DNA from: Pseudomonadota bacterium
GTDB lineage: Bacteria; Bdellovibrionota_B; Oligoflexia; Silvanigrellales; Silvanigrellaceae
Assembly: GCA_027490595.1 (NCBI GenBank)
Contig: JAIXXU010000042.1
Coordinates: 1-5,582, forward strand
DNA: 5,582 bases
Direction: 5' to 3'
The notes under the pieces were generated by a model. That model was not told the DNA's origin and searched no databases. It saw only the letters and a program-made list of their open reading frames with translations. How positions within the stretch are numbered: the first letter of the stretch is position 1; every line of letters starts with the position of its first letter. Positions 4,958 to 5,582 of this stretch are shown here, in pieces. The position numbers were made by a program, and so were the translations under genes.

Positions 4958-5428
4958 GCTGAAGGCCTAGTTTATTAAAAATAATTTTCCTCGATGTTTT
5001 GTTTTTTCGAGTTCATTTGAATAAGTTTTTCGGTATTTTATATTGTTTTTATCTTGTAAATCAATTTCAAAAACAGTAGATCCGAAATTGCTATGGTCAA
5101 TAAAGATCGAATCGCCATTTTCTTGAATTTCACGGATGTAATTAGAAGTATGCGACATTATTAAATCCTCAAATATAATTAGTTTCTTGGTAGAACTTAA
5201 AGTGACAACTTTAAACTTACCAGTATGATCTCCATTATTAGAGGTTGACCAAACATATGTGTTATTTTTTAGGTTTAGAACATAAGACATTCCATTTTCA
5301 TAGTCTGTTTTATACGTTCCTGATAATTGCTTTCGAGCTGCACAACTAATAAAAATCAGTCCTATGATTGTAATAATTGGAAGTTTATTGAACATTGTTC
5401 GTCATTTTTGGTAAGGCTTTCAGCTAAC
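4954..5428 (-). mobile_element. Cassette 8, bounded by a unique 15-nt inverted repeat
   Basis: The left end GTTAGCTGAAGGCCT (4954-4968) and the right end (5414-5428), reverse complement GTTAGCTGAAAGCCT, match except at position 11 (G/A) and diverge at position 16. The left end overlaps the gene's TAG stop. Confidence 0.8.
4967..5395 (-). CDS. Small lipoprotein, lipocalin-like pattern
   Basis: 142 aa. Lipoprotein signal peptide MFNKLPIITIIGLIFISC with the lipobox Cys at 18, then AARKQ. The mature chain opens with LSGTYKTD (24-31) and continues as likely beta-strands: SYVLNLKNNTYVWSTSN, HTGKFKVVTLSSTKKLIIFEDL, DSIFIDHSN and STVFEIDLQ. A 'G-T/x-Y ... L-x-L-x-x-x-x-x-Y ... G-x-F/W-x' order after a lipobox is typical of small lipocalin-like lipoproteins of Bacteroidota. 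This is a fold-level guess; no binding residues can be named. It starts at ATG 5393-5395 with a 29-nt leader that shares AAAAATGACGAAC with the leader of the 3488-4099 lipoprotein. The basic C-terminus (KTKHRGKLFLIN) ends at a TAG that overlaps the cassette's terminal inverted repeat. Confidence 0.85.
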   Translation of the reverse strand: MFNKLPIITIIGLIFISCAARKQLSGTYKTDYENGMSYVLNLKNNTYVWSTSNNGDHTGKFKVVTLSSTKKLIIFEDLIMSHTSNYIREIQENGDSIFIDHSNFGSTVFEIDLQDKNNIKYRKTYSNELEKTKHRGKLFLIN

Positions 5429-5552
5429 GTCCGGCGGCTTCACGTCAGTTGCGGCATTTGGAACTGAGTATTCTCGGCGTGGACAAAACGAAGTTATGGA
5501 AAAAAGAAGTTCAATTTACAAGGAAAGCAGCAATTGCGTGAAACCGCTGTTA
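5425..5552 (-). repeat. attC-like cassette repeat 9 (128 bp)
   Basis: Same arms and bulged T. GGCGTGGAC middle with an AAGAAGTTCAATTTAC right block (ATTTT changed to AATTT). Nearly the same combination as repeat 2 but with the GCATTTGG variant. Its right side opens the next cassette. Confidence 0.85.
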
Positions 5553-5560
5553 CCGGCTGC

Positions 5561-5582
5561 TCATTTAATTTCAAAACCGTTA
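5561..5582 (-). CDS. Partial gene, C-terminal end of the next cassette gene
   Basis: On the minus strand the frame ending ...NGFEIK closes with TGA at 5561-5563. Only seven codons are visible. Support is positional: this stop falls on positions 13-15 of the cassette end GTTACCGGCTGCTCA (5549-5563), where most of the other cassettes place their stop, and the cassette end has the expected G at positions 8 and 11. The protein cannot be identified. Confidence 0.45.

Noticed and set aside
92..5552. CRISPR array
   Set aside because: The repeats are about 128 bp and the intervals are 466-651 bp genes; there are no short uniform spacers and no cas genes.
92..5552. Retron or group II intron RNA in the repeats
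   Set aside because: No reverse transcriptase or catalytic RNA core is visible, and the conserved part is only the palindromic arms plus a mosaic loop.

Overview
The window is an uninterrupted array of small gene cassettes. It holds nine copies of a 127-128 bp imperfectly palindromic repeat (starting at 92, 713, 1379, 1975, 2579, 3352, 4130, 4831 and 5425) alternating with eight complete single-gene cassettes and two partial ones at the edges. Every gene is on the minus strand. Unit length, repeat start to repeat start, is about 594-778 bp. The genes are AT-rich, lack Shine-Dalgarno sequences, and encode exported proteins with signal peptides of the '...SQ' or '...NAQ' type, short lipobox lipoproteins, an outer-membrane beta-barrel-like protein and a DKNYV-type repeat protein. 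This points to the phylum Bacteroidota (Flavobacteriia/Cytophagia-like). The repeats are visibly more GC-rich than the cargo.

Layout: partial gene (1-74); repeat 1; secreted protein with a Cys-rich/DGG motif; repeat 2; secreted 166-aa protein; repeat 3; four-helix membrane protein; repeat 4; secreted lipocalin-like protein; repeat 5; outer-membrane beta-barrel-like protein; repeat 6; DKNYV-like lipoprotein; repeat 7; cytosolic acidic protein; repeat 8; small lipoprotein; repeat 9; tail of another gene (5561-5582). The genes have no obvious pathway in common. They look like independent cargo, with export to the envelope as the recurring theme.

The layout resembles an integron cassette array with attC-like repeats, but no integrase or attI is in view and the details differ from the textbook site. 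Each cassette is bounded by its own 15-nt inverted repeat, which overlaps the outer 4 bases of the flanking repeats. In all eight complete cassettes the two ends agree at positions 1-10, differ at position 11 (G at the gene's stop end, A at its start end when both are read inward from GTT), agree again at positions 12-15 (one exception at position 14 in cassette 5), and diverge at position 16. All ten cassette ends fit GTTRNNNGMH, with an invariant G at position 8. In folded + strand DNA position 11 becomes a G.T wobble. This covarying architecture of fixed length is the most interesting signal here. It suggests a structure-recognising cassette system, either an atypical Bacteroidota integron or a distinct analogue.

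Transcription is unexplained. Leaders are only 17-67 nt, most stop codons lie inside the terminal inverted repeats, and no Bacteroidota promoter consensus could be found in the repeats. Four of the repeats contain a terminator-like hairpin on the gene strand just downstream of the stop codon.
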